NCBI GenBank assembly: GCA_017521405.1 | Contig: JAFXCP010000031.1 | Location: 1-35,385 of the forward strand | DNA: 35,385 nt | Direction: 5' to 3' | From: Akkermansia sp. | GTDB lineage: Bacteria > Verrucomicrobiota > Verrucomicrobiia > Verrucomicrobiales > Akkermansiaceae | Shown here: positions 33,868 through 35,385 of the stretch, piece after piece | How positions within the stretch are numbered: position 1 is the stretch's first letter | Layout of the letters: each line of letters begins with the position of its first letter | Notes under the pieces: generated by a model | Databases searched by the model: none | What the model was told of the DNA's origin: nothing | Seen by the model: only the letters and a program-made list of their open reading frames with translations | Made by a program: the position numbers and the translations under genes

Positions 33868-34976
33868 ATGCTCAAAACCAAATTTATAGCAGCTGTTCTT
33901 GCTTTCCTTGCCTCCTCCGTATCACTTTATGCGGCAGACAGCTATAACTATGCGGATTACAGTAACTTCTCCTACACCAACACAGGTGGAAACGTCACCA
34001 TCGAAGTAGGCGCGGGAGATTACAGTGCATTCGATATGTACAGCAAATCGAACACGGATAGCCTGGATAGCGGCGTAATCATCGGCGGGCCTCCCAGTGC
34101 CCCGTGAGCAATCATAACAACGTGAAAATCACCATCGGAGATGGTGCCGAAGTAGGAGTGATATACGGCGGCCACCGCGATAAAAGCTCCGGGCAGGGAG
34201 CCATCCTGCTCGTGGGAACCGAGGATAAAGCCTATACCGGCAGCGTGGGTAACTTCTCCGGCTTTGAAAACGTGGTCGTAACCAAGGGCTCCTCCATGAC
34301 TACTACCAGCGCCACAGCCAACATTTTTGACGCCACCATCCACACCTACACCGTAACGCAAGAGAACATGACACAGGCAATCACCACCACCGCCGGCACC
34401 GTGGCTGTGAACGCCATCGCATGGGCCTCCGTCTATGGCTCCGCCTCCCGCATCAGCAATCAAGGCTCAGCCACCGGAGCGAATTACTCCATCTACGGCG
34501 CGGCCGTCGGTGCGGAATTCCTGCTCAACTCCGCCCGTAGCCTTGGCATCGCCTTCGGTTACGATTGGGGCAAAACCTCCCCGCTGGACAGCTCCTCCGG
34601 CATCGACCAAAACGCCATGCACATCGCACTCTATGGCCGCGCCGGCCAGTGGGACGTAGGCAGCAAAGGCTGCATCGCCTTCGATTGGTCCGCCTCCGTG
34701 GGTAAAGTAGATTCTGATAGCCCGGACGTAAGCTCCGCTTGGTGCCAGGACACCCTGCAACTGGATGCCCGCCTTTCCTACATCCACCCCCTTACGGAAA
34801 AACTCAACGCCTCCGCCTTCGTAGGCGCCAACCCCGGCCGCTTAGGTGCCGGCATCACCGCCGGTGCCGCCTATCGCACCAATAAGAACTGGAACTTCCA
34901 AGGCAGCTACAGCCTCGAAACTGCCGATAACAGCACCGCCCACACCATCAACCTGGGCGTCTTCCGCTCCTTCTGA
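33868..34976 (+). pseudogene. Autotransporter-like outer-membrane protein, frameshifted into two frames
   Basis: Two overlapping frames appear to be one gene. The first (33868-34107, 79 residues) has a Sec signal peptide (MLKTKFIAAVLAFLASSVSLYAADS) and a Tyr/Asn-rich start. The second (34104-34976, GTG start, 290 residues) lacks any signal and carries a short beta-rich passenger then a C-terminal barrel ending in Arg-Ser-Phe (NLGVFRSF), typical of autotransporter barrels. One extra base in the CCCC run at 34100-34103 would join them as ...GGPPSAPVSNHNNVKITIGDGA..., a natural continuation. They also meet as GTGA, so coupled translation is formally possible, but a barrel without signal could not be exported. 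Sequencing error, a real mutation or phase variation are all open. Confidence 0.7.
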
Positions 34977-34996
34977 TACCCGGTAAAATAACCATC

Positions 34997-35037
34997 ATCC
35001 GAGCATCCGTAACAAAAACGGATGCTCGGATTTTTTT
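34997..35037 (+). terminator. Terminator after the autotransporter-like gene
   Basis: A 14-base perfect stem (34997-35010 with 35018-35031), 7-base loop, then a run of T to 35037. It lies 20 bases after the stop. The adjoining 35038-35104 is AT-rich with no gene seen. Confidence 0.93.
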
Positions 35038-35104
35038 AATAACCATAAAAAGAATAAGTTAGAAAAAACCTCAAAAATAAACTCACATTTTTTCAAAAAT
35101 TGGC

Positions 35105-35133
35105 TTGACGTTTCGTGGCAGTTCGTGTATAGT
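35105..35133 (+). promoter_or_regulatory. Strong promoter of an RNA transcript at the right edge
   Basis: TTGACG (35105-35110), 17-base spacer, TATAGT (35128-35133), preceded by an A/T-rich stretch that could act as an UP element. Two mismatches to consensus in total, among the strongest promoters in the window. Confidence 0.8.
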
Positions 35134-35138
35134 CTGCC

Positions 35139-35385
35139 CCGCACCCCATCACGGGGTTGCTCGAGAAGGTAAGGCGCAAGCCGCCCTACCGGCCGGGCAA
35201 GGCAATTTTCCAGTCGTAAGACTTTCCGAGGCATCGCGGAGCCGCCGCAAGGTAACGCTCCACCGGCTACAACCTGCCGGGAGGGATGCCGGAGAGGATA
35301 AAGAGAGGGAAGGAAAAGGTCGTGACGCGTGCCGTGGTCACACTGCGAAGAGGGATTCCTGCGGGAATCCGGAGCGGGGGACACA
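35139..35385 (+). ncRNA. Structured RNA of unknown identity, cut by the window end
   Basis: No plausible protein frame is seen. Downstream of the strong promoter the plus strand folds into several local hairpins: 35143-35157 (ACCCC/GGGGT), 35168-35190 with a GCAA loop, 35212-35223 with a GTAA loop, 35238-35261 with a GCAA loop and 35353-35370. Three GNRA tetraloops on the same strand argue for RNA selection on plus; the minus strand gives none. I looked for RNase P RNA, tmRNA, SRP RNA, glmS and common riboswitch cores and found none. A leader of an rRNA or ribosomal operon beginning past the window, or a large noncoding RNA, are the main options. Confidence 0.5.

Noticed and set aside
35340-35385. 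Possible cobalamin-riboswitch-like core at the right edge
   Set aside because: A few bases resemble the GGGAA...UCC...CCCGC core, but the conserved GGUG and the final CCCGC-ACUG pattern are missing.
35139-35385. RNase P RNA or tmRNA as identity of the right-edge RNA
   Set aside because: The RNase P core GAGGAAAGUCC and ACAGAA and the tmRNA ends are not found on the plus strand; a GGAAAGTC on the minus strand lacks the surrounding core.

Overview
The window most resembles a chromosomal segment of a Verrucomicrobiota bacterium close to Akkermansia. This is inferred from content, not from a database search. The supporting signs are a PEP-CTERM sorting tail, an LpxC-FabZ fusion, a tandem double-length UvrA and a GreA with a very long N-terminal extension (the last two also known from Chlamydiae), a 44-residue basic protein like the chlamydial/verrucomicrobial small basic family, and an autotransporter-like barrel.

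Layout. 1-278: end of a PEP-CTERM protein. 434-3240 (minus): rpmH-rnpA-yidD-yidC, the classic ribosomal protein L34 / RNase P / membrane insertase cluster. 3368-4684 (minus): LpxC-FabZ fusion for lipid A and fatty acid synthesis. 4889-6187 (plus): an ArsB/NhaD-type ion transporter. 6280-9233 (plus): a compact run of a conserved helical protein, tadA, ybeY, an unknown membrane-anchored helical protein and a LemA-like protein. 9244-11193 (minus): GreA fusion. 11361-15795 (minus): feoA, feoB, a Cys-rich FeoB-associated peptide and an OprB-like porin, behind a near-consensus promoter carrying two copies of a palindrome. 15965-18478 (plus): mutS. 18560-25010 (minus): marR, periplasmic adaptor, RND pump and outer-membrane lipoprotein, a complete tripartite efflux operon with its regulator. 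25133-26008: a divergent pair, an AP2-domain protein and a second MarR regulator. 26001-27806 (minus): a PanE/ApbA-type reductase followed by a membrane-anchored helical protein. 27965-28099: the small basic protein. 28170-33689 (minus): the 1839-residue tandem UvrA. 33868-34976 (plus): an autotransporter-like gene with an apparent frameshift. 35105-35385: a strong promoter followed by sequence that folds into GNRA-capped hairpins and matches no RNA family I recognise; it runs off the window.

Functionally the window is mostly core housekeeping: translation and RNA processing (L34, RnpA, TadA, YbeY, GreA), envelope biogenesis (YidC, YidD, LpxC-FabZ), DNA repair (MutS, UvrA), ferrous iron uptake and drug efflux. 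There is no CRISPR array, prophage, insertion sequence or tRNA that I can see. The most unusual items are the permuted DUF805-like block inside FeoB, the twin palindromes at the feo promoter, the uneven zinc and Walker B motifs in the tandem UvrA, and the unidentified structured RNA at the right edge. Many promoters lie only 6-19 bases from the start codon, suggesting short-leader or leaderless transcripts.
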